DNA of 64,000 bases from Kosakonia quasisacchari (GCF_004331415.1 NZ_SJOP01000021.1:27543-91542); one strand, 5' to 3'; counted from the stretch's first letter, positions 26,101 through 35,799 are shown. Program-made: numbers and translations. Notes: generated by a model not told the origin, from the letters alone.

Positions 26101-26994
26101 CTATCTCTGCGCCACGCCGTGGGCGTAGCGCAGGTGCAGATCCTGCTCGAACTGTTCGCGTAGCGACGCCGGAGAAAGAATGCCGATATCCGGCAACCAG
26201 TAGCGCAACCAGCGAAACAGCGTGTGCGGATCGGTGATGGCGGTCGCGAGCGTTAAGCTACCGTCATCATGCTGTTCAACAATGCGTTGTGCCGGAAACA
26301 GCGCCCGGCGGGTAACATACTCGGCAGCGTGCGCCGAGACGCGCAGCAGCGCTTCCACCCGCGAGCCAAAACGGATGCCGACGCTGTTTTCCAGCTCCGC
26401 CAGCACCTCCGCATGGGGTTCAAAACAAAGAGTCGTGCTTTTCAGGTTTTCGATTCGCGCCACTTCAAACGCTTTCAGCCGTCCATTTTCCACCGCCGCC
26501 AGATACCAAAGACCGTACTGGTTAATCAGCCGATAAGGCTGCGCACACCGGGGTTTATCGCGATAGTGATATTCCACTTCGCAATGCCCGGTAATGGCGT
26601 GATTAAGCTGATTAATGACATCTTCAATTTGCCGGTTCTCCCGGCTACTCGGCGCGTGAAACGTAATATTGCCACGGTGCTGCATACTGTTACGCAGTGA
26701 TTGACCGTCATTACGCGGAAACAGGTGCGCCACGCCGGTAAAATCGGCGAACTCCGCCAAATGGCCGTTATGCAAGGCAGGAAGAAGATGGACGCTGAGT
26801 TTATAACGCCCCGGTGAAACCTGATCGAGAATATGCCCAAGCCGTGCCAGATCGCGATAAGCCGTACGTTCCGTGATACCGAATTTTTCGCACAGCCACG
26901 CTTTATCAATGATCTTTCCCTGATACAGTGCCGCGAAGATCTCGCACAGCCGCTCAATCAACGGGTCGTGTTTTCTGTCGTGACTATCCTTCAT
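26101..26994 (-). CDS. WYL-domain transcriptional regulator (YafY-like)
   Basis: A 297-residue regulator. An N-terminal DeoR-like HTH (LYQGKIIDKAWLCEKFGITERTAYRDLARL, residues about 18-50) is followed by a WYL domain (YRLINQYGLWYLAAVENGRLKAFEVARIENL) and a C-terminal WCX-like extension. WYL domains bind nucleic acids or nucleotides and often regulate stress or defence genes. It converges on the Fic gene with a 38-nt gap, so a functional link is possible but not shown. Confidence 0.85.
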   Translation of the reverse strand: MKDSHDRKHDPLIERLCEIFAALYQGKIIDKAWLCEKFGITERTAYRDLARLGHILDQVSPGRYKLSVHLLPALHNGHLAEFADFTGVAHLFPRNDGQSLRNSMQHRGNITFHAPSSRENRQIEDVINQLNHAITGHCEVEYHYRDKPRCAQPYRLINQYGLWYLAAVENGRLKAFEVARIENLKSTTLCFEPHAEVLAELENSVGIRFGSRVEALLRVSAHAAEYVTRRALFPAQRIVEQHDDGSLTLATAITDPHTLFRWLRYWLPDIGILSPASLREQFEQDLHLRYAHGVAQR

Positions 26995-27578
26995 TGTGAC
27001 GGGTTCCGAAATACAAAGTCTCAGGAGACGTTAACGGTTACGGCCTGACCCACGCGCCACGGCCCTGTTTTCCAGGTAACACCTTGTTTTTTCATAGTGG
27101 TTAACGGCAATAACACGAAAAACTAAAATGAAATTTCCGCCCAAAGCGCAACAATTACACAATGCCATGATTTCGCTCAGGGAAAGATAAACGATCGCCC
27201 TGACAGGGTGTGTCACTTGGGGATTTTTTGCACATTACTGCTGCGTTTACTTCAACAAAACCTCAACAGATCCGCCGCTTACACTCTTCCTTCTATGGGC
27301 GATACCGCCAATCACTAACGACTCAGGTAGTTACCGTTAAGCGTGCTGGCGGTGTCTACCGCACTCTGATGGCGAAAGACACCCGCGTGACTTACGCCGG
27401 TTCGATGGGCAAAGTGAGGGCTCACACGCCGCCAATAAGTGCGCAGATAAGTTGCGTTATATTCTTGTTTGCCGTTGTTTTAAAAGCGTATTGCGGTCTG
27501 GATTGGTGCGCGGCTATAGCTCAATTGCGCATCAGGTTATGCAGCCCGGCAGCGGTATACCGCTCCGGGCAATGGGGA
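26995..27578. other. Intergenic region with no accepted gene
   Basis: About 580 nt between the WYL regulator and the 3' end of the aldo/keto reductase. A plus-strand open frame (27210-27629) runs through it and into the reductase gene but has no ribosome site. Another frame opens a 20-codon peptide at 27127 (MKFPPKAQQLHNAMISLRER). I recognise neither; the region may hold decayed prophage-like DNA. Confidence 0.4.
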
Positions 27579-28532
27579 TCAGGCACCGGCTTTATTCAGC
27601 GCGGCGATTTCATCTGCGGAGAGGTTTAACGATACGGCGGTGACAAAGCTGTCGATATGCGCCAGTTTGGTGGCGCTGGCAATCGGCGCGGTAACACCCG
27701 GTTGCTGAATCAGCCACGCCAACGCCACTTCGGCGGGTTTCACATTGTGGCTGGCCGCCACGCTTTCCAGCGCCTCAACAATGGCGAAACCACGCGGGTT
27801 CAGATATTTGGCAATCCCCTGCCCGCGCTGGCTTTGGCTCAAATCTTTTTCACTGCGGTATTTACCGGACAAGAAACCGGACGCGAGGCTGTAATAGGTC
27901 ACCACGCCAATGTTTTCCCGCACTGTTAAATCCTGCAACGCGCCTTCAAAGCTGGAACGGTCGTAAAGGTTGTATTCTGGTTGCAGCACCTGGTAGCGCG
28001 GCAGACCTTTAGCGTCTGCCACTTTTAACGATTCGCCCAGTTGCTCGGCATTCAGATTAGATGCGCCAATGGCGCGGATTTTCCCGGCTTTCAGCAGCTT
28101 TTCATACGCGCCGAGTGTTTCGTCATACGCAGTGTCACTGTCCGGCCAGTGTGAGAAATAGAGATCGATATAGTCCGTTTTCAGGCGGCGTAACGAATCT
28201 TCCACCGCCTGGGTGATCCAGCGCGCGGAAAGGCCTTTCTTACCCGCTTCGCCCATATCGGCGCCGACTTTGGTAAACAGCGTCACTTTGTCGCGCGCAC
28301 CAGGATGCGCCGCCAGCCAGTTGCCAATAATGGTTTCCGATTCGCCGCCTTTATTGCCCGGAGACCAGCGCGAGTAAACATCGGCGGTGTCGATAGCGGT
28401 AAAACCTCGCTCCAGCAATGCATCCAGCAAGCTGAAGCTCTGTTTTTCATCGACCGTCCAGCCAAAAACGTTGCCGCCGAAAACCAGTGTCGGGATCTGT
28501 AACCCTGTTGTACCCAGTGAACGTAAAGCCAT
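27579..28532 (-). CDS. Aldo/keto reductase
   Basis: A 317-residue NADPH-dependent oxidoreductase with an (alpha/beta)8 barrel. The tetrad is visible: Asp and Tyr in TAIDTADVYSRW, Lys in TLFTKVGADM and His in YFSHWPDSD. C-terminal IASATKLAHIDSFV binds the cofactor phosphate. GGAGG lies 9 nt before the ATG. It is on the same strand as, and downstream of, a LysR gene. The physiological aldehyde or ketone is unknown. Confidence 0.9.
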   Translation of the reverse strand: MALRSLGTTGLQIPTLVFGGNVFGWTVDEKQSFSLLDALLERGFTAIDTADVYSRWSPGNKGGESETIIGNWLAAHPGARDKVTLFTKVGADMGEAGKKGLSARWITQAVEDSLRRLKTDYIDLYFSHWPDSDTAYDETLGAYEKLLKAGKIRAIGASNLNAEQLGESLKVADAKGLPRYQVLQPEYNLYDRSSFEGALQDLTVRENIGVVTYYSLASGFLSGKYRSEKDLSQSQRGQGIAKYLNPRGFAIVEALESVAASHNVKPAEVALAWLIQQPGVTAPIASATKLAHIDSFVTAVSLNLSADEIAALNKAGA

Positions 28533-28553
28533 GTGCTGATACCTCCGTAAGCG

Positions 28554-28571
28554 TGCGTAATGTTCTACGCA
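28554..28571. promoter_or_regulatory. Palindrome upstream of the aldo/keto reductase
   Basis: TGCGTA-ATGTTC-TACGCA is a perfect 6-bp inverted repeat with a 6-bp spacer, 22 nt before the reductase start codon. It could be a regulator site for this gene. Confidence 0.35.
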
Positions 28572-28611
28572 AAGAGGTTAATCCTGGCGCGCAGTGGCGT
28601 ACATTTTTTGG

Positions 28612-29547
28612 TCATCCGTGCGGTTTAAACGCTGGGTGAGTTTGCAGCAACGCGGTGATCGGGCGCAGATGTTCACGCAACACGCTATGCAAATGGCGAA
28701 TTGCCGGGGAAAACTGTTTGCGATGCGGGCAAATCAGGTTCAGCGGCGTGGCTTCGCCGGGGTGCTGCGGCAACAGCACTTCCAGCCGCCCTGCCAGCAC
28801 ATCAGCGCTGATATCGATCCACGATTTATAAATAATGCCCATGCCTTCCAGCGCCCAACGCCGGGCAACATCGGCGTCGTCGCACAGCATCCGGCTTTTG
28901 ACGATCAACTGGCGGCGCATGCCGTTTTCTGGAAAGCTCCATTTGTCATACACCTGACTGTTCATGGTGAAAAGTAAACAGTGGTGATTGACCACGTCAT
29001 CCAGCGTTTGCGGGCGTCCGTGCTGCGCCAGGTAAGCCGGTGCCGCCGCCAGCACCCGGCGGTTATCTTCCGCCAGCGGCAGCGCGACATAGCTGTTGTT
29101 GTCCAGCACGCCGTAACGAATGGCGATATCGACCGGATCGCGAAAGACATCGCTGATTTGATCGGAAAGCGAAAGCCGCAGCGACACTTTGGGGTGCTGC
29201 TCGCAAAAGCGCGTAATCAGCGGCAGCAGAACATTGCGGCCAATATCGGAAGGCACCGCCACGCGCAACTCGCCCTGAATCTCTTTATCGCCGCTGTGCA
29301 AACTCTCGGCACCGGCGGCGACCACCGCCAGCATCTCCTGCGCGAAAGGGAGATATTTTTCCCCTTCGGCGGTAAGGCGCAAACTGCGCGTGGAACGCAC
29401 AAACAGGCGTTTATCCAGATCGCGCTCCAGCCGGTGTACCGCCGCGCTCACCTGGCCTGGTAACAGCCCGGCTTCACGCGCTGCATTTGAAAAACTTCCC
29501 AGTAGCGCTGAACGGACGAACAGCGTGACATCTTCCAGCCGAATCAT
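28612..29547 (-). CDS. LysR-family transcriptional regulator
   Basis: A 311-residue LysR regulator: winged HTH at residues 1-60 (VTLFVRSALLGSFSNAAREAGLLPGQVSAAVHRLERDL) and a periplasmic-binding-like effector domain. It belongs to the group related to DsdC/PtxR-type single-copy regulators next to oxidoreductases. The homologous start is ATG 29547; the frame extends further upstream. It is divergent from the nitroreductase gene, with a T-N11-A palindrome in between, and is upstream of the aldo/keto reductase, so it likely controls one or both. Confidence 0.9.
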   Translation of the reverse strand: MIRLEDVTLFVRSALLGSFSNAAREAGLLPGQVSAAVHRLERDLDKRLFVRSTRSLRLTAEGEKYLPFAQEMLAVVAAGAESLHSGDKEIQGELRVAVPSDIGRNVLLPLITRFCEQHPKVSLRLSLSDQISDVFRDPVDIAIRYGVLDNNSYVALPLAEDNRRVLAAAPAYLAQHGRPQTLDDVVNHHCLLFTMNSQVYDKWSFPENGMRRQLIVKSRMLCDDADVARRWALEGMGIIYKSWIDISADVLAGRLEVLLPQHPGEATPLNLICPHRKQFSPAIRHLHSVLREHLRPITALLQTHPAFKPHG

Positions 29548-29622
29548 GGTTTCTCCGCAGGATGAATAACAGGCGAGTGGCTTCTCTGTTTTGCCAGAAA
29601 ACCGCGCCCGGGCAAACCCCAT

Positions 29623-29641
29623 TTTCACTCGCCGAGTGAAA
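29623..29641. promoter_or_regulatory. LysR-type operator between the LysR and nitroreductase genes
   Basis: TTTCACTC-GCC-GAGTGAAA is a perfect 8-bp palindrome with a 3-nt spacer and contains T-N11-A. It lies midway in the divergent intergenic region, the usual place of a LysR-type binding site. Confidence 0.55.
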
Positions 29642-29750
29642 GTGCTGCCTTTTTACACCGATTTATCTTGTGCCGCTTTGCGTTTATTCTCCTCACACTC
29701 TACGGGACGGTTCGTCCCGAATTTTCATACATTGCGCCAGGAGAATAACG

Positions 29751-30404
29751 ATGACACTTGATGATGCCGTAATTGCCCGCCATACCGTGAAAGCCTTTGA
29801 ACCCGGCAAAACGCTGCCGCAGGACAAAATCGACACGTTGCTCAACGTGCTGCAAAACAGCCCCTCTTCAGTGAACTCGCAACCGTGGCACTTTGTGGTC
29901 GCCTCCACGCCGGAAGGCCGCGCGGCAATGGCGAAAGCCGCCACCGCTGCGTTCGTTTATAACGAGCCGAAAATCGTCAATGCGTCCCACGTTATTGCCT
30001 TGTGCATACGCAGCGATCTTGATGAGCAGCATCTGCAAAATGTTCTGGAACAAGAGCAGAAAGAGGGTCGCTTTAAAGACGAAGCGGCAAAAGCGGGCCA
30101 GGATAAGGGTCGCCGTTCGTACGTAGCGATTCACCGTTATGAACAACGCGATTTGCCACAGTGGATGGAAAAACAGGTTTATCTGGCACTGGGCGGCCTG
30201 CTGCTGGGTGCGGCAATGCTGGGGATTGATGCCACACCGATGGAAGGTTTCGACCAGCGCGAGCTGGATCTCTCCCTCGGCCTGCGTGAGAAAGGGCTGA
30301 CCAGCGTGGTGCTGGTGTCGCTCGGTTTTCGCAGCGACAACGATTTCAACGCCGCGCTGCCAAAATCGCGCCTGCCGCGCGACGAGATTTTTACCTTTAT
30401 TTAA
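29751..30404 (+). CDS. NfsB-like oxygen-insensitive NAD(P)H nitroreductase
   Basis: A 217-residue FMN flavoprotein that reduces nitroaromatics and quinones by two-electron steps. It matches E. coli NfsB: ARHTVKAFEPGK binds FMN phosphate, SPSSVNSQPWHFVVAS lines the active site, and KQVYLALGGLLLGAAMLGIDATPMEGFD is the dimer and cofactor region. AGGAG lies 7 nt before the ATG at 29751; upstream in-frame codons from 29670 are not conserved. It is divergent from a LysR regulator that probably controls it. Confidence 0.9.
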   Translation: MTLDDAVIARHTVKAFEPGKTLPQDKIDTLLNVLQNSPSSVNSQPWHFVVASTPEGRAAMAKAATAAFVYNEPKIVNASHVIALCIRSDLDEQHLQNVLEQEQKEGRFKDEAAKAGQDKGRRSYVAIHRYEQRDLPQWMEKQVYLALGGLLLGAAMLGIDATPMEGFDQRELDLSLGLREKGLTSVVLVSLGFRSDNDFNAALPKSRLPRDEIFTFI

Positions 30405-30421
30405 GCCTTCAGCGCTTCGGT

Positions 30422-30447
30422 ATGCCTCTCCTCGCCAGGAGAGGCAT
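30422..30447. terminator. Convergent terminator after the nitroreductase gene
   Basis: A perfect 11-bp stem (ATGCCTCTCCT/AGGAGAGGCAT) with a CGCC loop lies between two facing genes. Confidence 0.6.
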
Positions 30448-30487
30448 TGCGCGTTCCAACAATTCCCGATAGCGAACAGGCGGCAGG

Positions 30488-31681
30488 TTAAATCGTCGCT
30501 TTTTCTGCATTCATGCCCGGCACGAGGATCACTTTGCGGCAATCTTCGGCATGCTTATCGAAGATGTCATACCCGCGAGCAGCCTCTTCCAGCTGCAGGT
30601 GGTGCGTGACGATCTCTTCCGGTTTCAAATGGCCGGACTCAATCAGCGGTAACAAATCCGGCAGATACGCATGCACATGCGTCTGGCCCATTTTGAATGT
30701 CAGCCCCTTGTCAAAAGCATCGCCAAACATGAAGGCATGGATAAATCCGGCATACACGCCGGGCACGCTGACAATCCCGCCCCGGCGCGTAGCAGCGATC
30801 GCTTGTCGGAGCACTTTCCCGCTGCTGCCTTCGATTTTCAGCGTGCTGAGCACCGTTTCGGTGGTGCTGCCTTTGGCTTCAAATCCCACGGCATCGATAA
30901 CGGCGTCAACGCCACGGTGTCCCGCCGTGTTTTCAATTATCCAGGCGGCGGGATCGTCATTTTTATCGAAGTTAATCGGTATCACGCCATAGCGATCGCG
31001 GGCAAAAGCCAGCCGGTAGTCGCTGTCATCAATCATAAAGATCTGTTCTGCCCCCTCCAGACGTGCGCAGGCCGCCGTGAGTAAACCGACTGGTCCGGCA
31101 CCGTAAATCGCCACGCTGGAACCGGGTTTCACCTCGGCGTTTTTCACCGCCTGCCACGCGGTAGGCAAGATATCGGAGAGAAACAGCACTTTCTCATCGG
31201 CCAGCGTATCCGGTACTTTAAACGGCCCGGTGTTGGCTTTCGGCACCCGTACATATTCGGCCTGGCCGCCGGGAATACCGCCGTACAAATCGCTGTAACC
31301 AAACAGCGCCGCAGGCGGCGTGATGCCTTTGCGGTTCAGCGCCGCGCCTTTGCCGGAATTGGTTTGCTCACAGGCCGAGTACTGGTGAAGTTTGCAGAAG
31401 AAACATTCCCCGCAGGCAATGACAAAAGGGATCACTACCCGGTCGCCTTTACTGACGGCATGAACACCCGGCCCGGTTTCCACCACTTCGCCCATAAATT
31501 CATGACCGAATATATCGCCGTGATTGGTGCCCGGTATTTTCCCGTGGTAAAGATGCAGGTCGGAGCCGCAAATTGCCGTTGCGGTAACACGAAGAATAAT
31601 ATCGTCTGAAGATTCGATAACCGGGTCGGGGCGGTTATCAACGCTAACTTTATGCGCGCCGTGATAAGTCAGTGCTCTCAT
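30488..31681 (-). CDS. Zinc-dependent alcohol dehydrogenase (formaldehyde dehydrogenase-like)
   Basis: A 397-residue medium-chain dehydrogenase. Catalytic zinc ligands are Cys in TAICGSDLH and His-Glu in FGHEFMGEV; the structural zinc loop is CGECFFCKLHQYSAC. The NAD-binding Rossmann motif is YGAGPVGLL. The extended sequence between domains and the C-terminal insert (MFGDAFDKGLTFKMGQTHVHAYLP) resemble the glutathione-independent formaldehyde dehydrogenase group. The substrate is not established. It stands alone. Confidence 0.88.
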   Translation of the reverse strand: MRALTYHGAHKVSVDNRPDPVIESSDDIILRVTATAICGSDLHLYHGKIPGTNHGDIFGHEFMGEVVETGPGVHAVSKGDRVVIPFVIACGECFFCKLHQYSACEQTNSGKGAALNRKGITPPAALFGYSDLYGGIPGGQAEYVRVPKANTGPFKVPDTLADEKVLFLSDILPTAWQAVKNAEVKPGSSVAIYGAGPVGLLTAACARLEGAEQIFMIDDSDYRLAFARDRYGVIPINFDKNDDPAAWIIENTAGHRGVDAVIDAVGFEAKGSTTETVLSTLKIEGSSGKVLRQAIAATRRGGIVSVPGVYAGFIHAFMFGDAFDKGLTFKMGQTHVHAYLPDLLPLIESGHLKPEEIVTHHLQLEEAARGYDIFDKHAEDCRKVILVPGMNAEKATI

Positions 31682-31928
31682 ATATCCTGTTCCTTATAAG
31701 GTTCAGACAGAACTGATAAGCATAGAACAGACCAGAGCAGAGAAATAAAATAGGCAGTAATTCTTAATATAAGCGAAACGGTTATTTACAACGACAATCA
31801 CTGACCGTTTAAATTACCGCCGCGCTTATTTAAAAATATAAATATCAATTATCGGCAGTAGTGGAGAGATTATTTTCTCTATTTCTGGCTGGTTATGTAA
31901 CGCCAGCCAGAAATAAAAAGACCATTAT

Positions 31929-32906
31929 TTATTTTGCTATTCCCACCAAATGACATGCCACATGATGTCCTGGCTCCACCTCACGCAGCACGGGGATTTC
32001 AGCGCGGCATTGTGCGGTTGCCAGCGGGCAGCGCGACGAGAAACGGCAGCCGGACGGCGGGCGCGACGGATCGGGAATTTCCCCCTGCACCACAGCGACG
32101 GGTTCGCTATCCGGGTCGAGCGTTGGCACCGCCGCCAGCAATGCCTGGGTGTAAGGATGCAGCGGCCGGTTAAACAGCGTATCGCGGCTGGCGGTTTCCA
32201 CCAGTTGCCCGAGGTACATCACCGCGACGTCATCGCACAGGTGCTCCACCACGCCCAAATCATGGGAGATAAACAGGAATGTCACGCCGTGATCGTCGCG
32301 TAAATCCGCAAACAAATTAATAATTTGCGCCTGAATGGAGACATCCAGCGCCGAAATCGGCTCATCGGCGATGATGAAATCCGGGTTGAGGATCAGCGCG
32401 CGCGCAATGCCGATACGCTGGCGCTGACCACCGGAAAATTCGTGCGGGAAACGGTTGTAATGCTGCGGCGCCAGCCCGCAAATCTTCATCACGTCCAGCA
32501 CCTTGTCGCGCAGCTCTGCCCGGCTGCACAGCTTATGCTCGAGCATCGCTTCGCCAATCGCATCGCCCACGCGAATACGCGGATTCAGCGAACTGTACGG
32601 GTCCTGAAACACCAGCTGGATTTTCGGACGCAGCGCGCGCATCTGTTTCGCGCTCAGGTCTTGCAGCTCCTGGCCGTGATACTTCACGCTACCTGCGGTT
32701 TTGTCGTACAGCCCAAGCAAGGTGCGGCCAACGGTGGTTTTACCGCTGCCGGACTCACCCACCAGCCCGAAAATCGTCCCCTGGCGAATCTTAAAACTGA
32801 CGCCGTCCACGGCGCGTAACTCTCCGGTTTGCTGGCCAAACAGTCCGTCACGCAGCGGGAAGTGCTTTTTCAGCCCATCCACTTCAATCACATATTGCTG
32901 GCTCAT
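31929..32906 (-). CDS. Peptide-type ABC transporter ATP-binding protein (DppF/OppF-like)
   Basis: A 325-residue ATPase of the oligopeptide/dipeptide importer class. Walker A is GESGSGKTT, the signature is SGGQRQRIGIARAL, and Walker B is LNPDFIIADEPISALD. The C-terminal oligopeptide motif contains CRFSSRCPLATAQC, whose cysteines may bind an iron-sulphur cluster as in the family. The ATG at 32906 overlaps the stop of the preceding ATPase gene by 4 nt. It is the last gene of a five-gene import operon. Confidence 0.92.
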   Translation of the reverse strand: MSQQYVIEVDGLKKHFPLRDGLFGQQTGELRAVDGVSFKIRQGTIFGLVGESGSGKTTVGRTLLGLYDKTAGSVKYHGQELQDLSAKQMRALRPKIQLVFQDPYSSLNPRIRVGDAIGEAMLEHKLCSRAELRDKVLDVMKICGLAPQHYNRFPHEFSGGQRQRIGIARALILNPDFIIADEPISALDVSIQAQIINLFADLRDDHGVTFLFISHDLGVVEHLCDDVAVMYLGQLVETASRDTLFNRPLHPYTQALLAAVPTLDPDSEPVAVVQGEIPDPSRPPSGCRFSSRCPLATAQCRAEIPVLREVEPGHHVACHLVGIAK

Positions 32907-33883
32907 GCGGTTGGCTCCACTAACGCACTGTGAATACACGCGGCTTGCCGCGTTTGGCCGATAAGCGGTGGGATCCCCACCCGGCACTGCTCGGTCGCCC
33001 GTTCGCAGCGATCGTAAAAGGCGCAGTACGGCGGCAGCGCGGCGAGATCCGGCACCTGGCCCGGAATGGAGTAAAGCCGACGCCGGCGCTCGCCCGGAAT
33101 GGGGCGTGCAGCGATTAACCCTTTGGTGTACGGATGCAGCGGGTTACGCAGCACATCGGCCGTCGGGCCTTGTTCAACAATGCGCCCGGCGTACATCACC
33201 ACCACATGCTCCGCCATCTGCGCAATCACGCCTAAATCATGGGTGATCAGCATCAGCGCCATCTCATGCGCCCGCGCCTGATCGCGCAGCAGCCGCAAGA
33301 TTTGCGCCTGCACGGTAACATCCAGCGCGGTAGTTGGTTCATCGGCGATCAGCAGTTTGGGCTGGCAGCTCAGCGCCATGGCAATCATGATGCGTTGCAA
33401 CATGCCGCCGGAAAGCTGATGCGGATAGCTGCTCATCAGGCTCTCCGCCCGCGCCAGCCCCACTTCGGTGATTAACCGGGTGGCATGCGCCCATGCGGCT
33501 TTTGGCGTTTCGCCGCGATGGCGAATCAACGGTTCGCACAACTGCTCGCCGATGGTCAGCACCGGGTTAAGCGCGGTCATCGGCTCCTGGAAAATCATCG
33601 CCAATTGGTTGCCGCGCAGATCCGCCATTTTTGACGGCTTCAGGCGCAGCAAATCCGTGCCCTGAAACAGAATTTGCCCACCGTCGATGCGGGCCGCTTG
33701 CGGCGGCAGCAAACCCATCAATGCCATAGCGGTCACGCTTTTGCCGCAGCCGGACTCGCCCACCACGCCGATAGTTTGCCCGGCGTTGATGGTGAACGAC
33801 ACCTCCTGCACGGCGCGCACGCGCCCCTGTTCACCGGCAAAAGAGAGGGACAATTGATTAAAGGTGATCAGCGGTTCGCTCAT
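32903..33883 (-). CDS. Peptide-type ABC transporter ATP-binding protein (DppD/OppD-like)
   Basis: A 326-residue ATPase that pairs with its DppF-like neighbour on the cytoplasmic face of the importer. Walker A is GESGCGKSVT, the signature LSGGMLQRIMIAMAL, and Walker B LLIADEPTTALDVT. The C-terminal YCAFYDRCERATEQC is the paired Cys-rich tail. It overlaps both neighbours by 4 nt, implying translational coupling. Confidence 0.92.
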   Translation of the reverse strand: MSEPLITFNQLSLSFAGEQGRVRAVQEVSFTINAGQTIGVVGESGCGKSVTAMALMGLLPPQAARIDGGQILFQGTDLLRLKPSKMADLRGNQLAMIFQEPMTALNPVLTIGEQLCEPLIRHRGETPKAAWAHATRLITEVGLARAESLMSSYPHQLSGGMLQRIMIAMALSCQPKLLIADEPTTALDVTVQAQILRLLRDQARAHEMALMLITHDLGVIAQMAEHVVVMYAGRIVEQGPTADVLRNPLHPYTKGLIAARPIPGERRRRLYSIPGQVPDLAALPPYCAFYDRCERATEQCRVGIPPLIGQTRQAACIHSALVEPTA

Positions 33884-34827
33884 TTCACGCTCCGTTTCAT
33901 CTTCGGATCCAGCGCATCGCGCAGGCCGTCACCCAACACGTTAATCGCAATCACGGTAATAAAAATAGCGATACCCGGCGGCATCCACAGCCACGGGCGG
34001 CGCTGAAAATCGATCAGGCTGTTGGCGGCATCCATCATGTTGCCCCACGATGGCGTGGGCGGTACCACGCCAAGCCCGAGGTAACTCAGCGCGGACTCCA
34101 TCAGGATGGCGTTTGCCACCGCCATGGTCGCCATCACCACCAGAATCGGGATGGTATTTGGCAACAAGTGACCAAACAGACGGCGACGCGACGACAAGCC
34201 CAGCACTTGCGTCGCCAGCATAAAATCACGCTCGCGCAGGGAGAGAATTTGCCCGCGCACCAGCCGCGCCAGCTTCGGCCACTCCAGCAAACTGAGCATG
34301 ATAACCACCATATAGATGCGTGATTCAGCGGAGAAATCGAGCTCCGACAGCATCGCCCCGGCAACAATCAGCAGCGGTAAGCTCGGAATGGTCATCACCA
34401 GATCCGCCAGACGCATGATGAGTTTATCCGTCCAGCCGCCCGCGTAGCCGGAGACCGCGCCAAGCAGATAGCCGAGCGCCACGGAGAGCAACATGGTCAG
34501 CAGACCGATAATCAACGAAATGCGCCCGGCCAGCAGCAGGCGGGTATAGACATCACGACCCAGAAAATCGGTGCCCAGCCAGTGCTCTGCACCGGGGGGC
34601 TTGTTGATCATCAGGGCGTCGGTGGCGTCGTTTTTCCACGGTGACCAGACCGGCCCAATCACACACCAGACCGTCATCACCACCAGCAAAAACAGGCACA
34701 ACATGGCTAAATGATTATGGCGCAGCGCTTTCCAGGCTTGCCGCCACGGTGAAGGCGTGGCCTGCGCCAGCGCCGGGATTTCCGCTTTACGAAGGCGGCG
34801 GTTGGTTGAAAAAAGCGAACCGAACAT
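33880..34827 (-). CDS. Peptide-type ABC transporter permease (DppC-like)
   Basis: A 315-residue inner-membrane permease with an N-terminal OppC/DppC extension, about six helices, and the EAA loop (ATQVLGLSSRRRLFGHLLPN) that contacts the ATPases. The GTDFLGRDVYTRLLLAGRISL segment is typical of DppC. The start ATG at 34827 overlaps the preceding permease stop by one base (TGATG); an upstream start at 34860 is less likely. Confidence 0.9.
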   Translation of the reverse strand: MFGSLFSTNRRLRKAEIPALAQATPSPWRQAWKALRHNHLAMLCLFLLVVMTVWCVIGPVWSPWKNDATDALMINKPPGAEHWLGTDFLGRDVYTRLLLAGRISLIIGLLTMLLSVALGYLLGAVSGYAGGWTDKLIMRLADLVMTIPSLPLLIVAGAMLSELDFSAESRIYMVVIMLSLLEWPKLARLVRGQILSLRERDFMLATQVLGLSSRRRLFGHLLPNTIPILVVMATMAVANAILMESALSYLGLGVVPPTPSWGNMMDAANSLIDFQRRPWLWMPPGIAIFITVIAINVLGDGLRDALDPKMKRSVK

Positions 34828-35786
34828 CACGACCTCACCCGAATACGCGGATCTGCCCACGCGTAAAGCACATCAGCAATCAGGTTGCCGAGAATGGTTA
34901 ATACCGCCAGGAACAGGGTAAAGCCCATCAGCACCGGGTAATCGCGCGCCGCCAGCGAATCGATATGAATATGCCCCGCACCCGGCCAGTTAAACACTTT
35001 TTCGGTGATAATCGCGCCCGAAAACAGCCCCGGCAGTTCAAATCCGAGCAGAGTGATAATCGGCAGCAGTGCATTGCGCAGCGCATGTTTAAAAATCACC
35101 GTCCGTTCGCGCAGCCCTTTGGCGCGCGCGGTGCGGATAAAATCCATCTTCACCACATCCAGCATACTGGCGCGGAAATAGCGTGTCAGACTGCCCGCCT
35201 GCAACATCACCAGCGCCAGCACCGGCAACACCAGGTGCGCCGCCACCTGCATCACCCACGCCCAGCCGCCTTCGTCGCTGCCGGTGTTGGTCATGCCGCC
35301 GACAGGCAGCCAGTGCAGATCCACGGCAAACCACTTAATCAGCAGCAGGCAGAGGAAAAAGGTCGGAAAGGACATGGCGGCGAACACCACCACGCTCACC
35401 AGGTGATCGAACAGCGAGTTGGGTTTCAGCGCCGAGGCGATACCTACCGCCAGGCCAATACCCCAGTAAAACACCAGCGCCACGCTTGCCAGCAGGAACG
35501 AGTTCCAGATGTACTGGTTAAGCAACTGACTCACCGGGATTTGGTATTGCAAAGAGAAGCCTAAATCACCGCGTAACAACTGGCCGAGCCAGTGCAGATA
35601 GCGGGTGAACAGCGGTTGATCGAGACCGTAAATGGCTTTCAGTTCAGCGGCGCGGGCGGCGGTCAGCGTGATGTTGCCGTCAATAAAGTCGCCCGGCGTT
35701 TTGGCAAACAGCATGAAGATAATCAGCGAAGCCAGCAGCAGCATTGGCACGGTTTGCAGCAGCCGCCTCAGGATAAAATTTCGCAT
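34827..35786 (-). CDS. Peptide-type ABC transporter permease (DppB-like)
   Basis: A 319-residue permease starting MRNFILRRLLQTVPMLLLAS, the usual DppB opening. It has about six helices and the EAA loop (RTARAKGLRERTVIFKHALRN). It forms the membrane channel with the DppC-like protein. It is the first permease after the substrate-binding protein gene, from which it is separated by a hairpin. Confidence 0.9.
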   Translation of the reverse strand: MRNFILRRLLQTVPMLLLASLIIFMLFAKTPGDFIDGNITLTAARAAELKAIYGLDQPLFTRYLHWLGQLLRGDLGFSLQYQIPVSQLLNQYIWNSFLLASVALVFYWGIGLAVGIASALKPNSLFDHLVSVVVFAAMSFPTFFLCLLLIKWFAVDLHWLPVGGMTNTGSDEGGWAWVMQVAAHLVLPVLALVMLQAGSLTRYFRASMLDVVKMDFIRTARAKGLRERTVIFKHALRNALLPIITLLGFELPGLFSGAIITEKVFNWPGAGHIHIDSLAARDYPVLMGFTLFLAVLTILGNLIADVLYAWADPRIRVRS

Positions 35787-35799
35787 AGCGCTCTCATGG

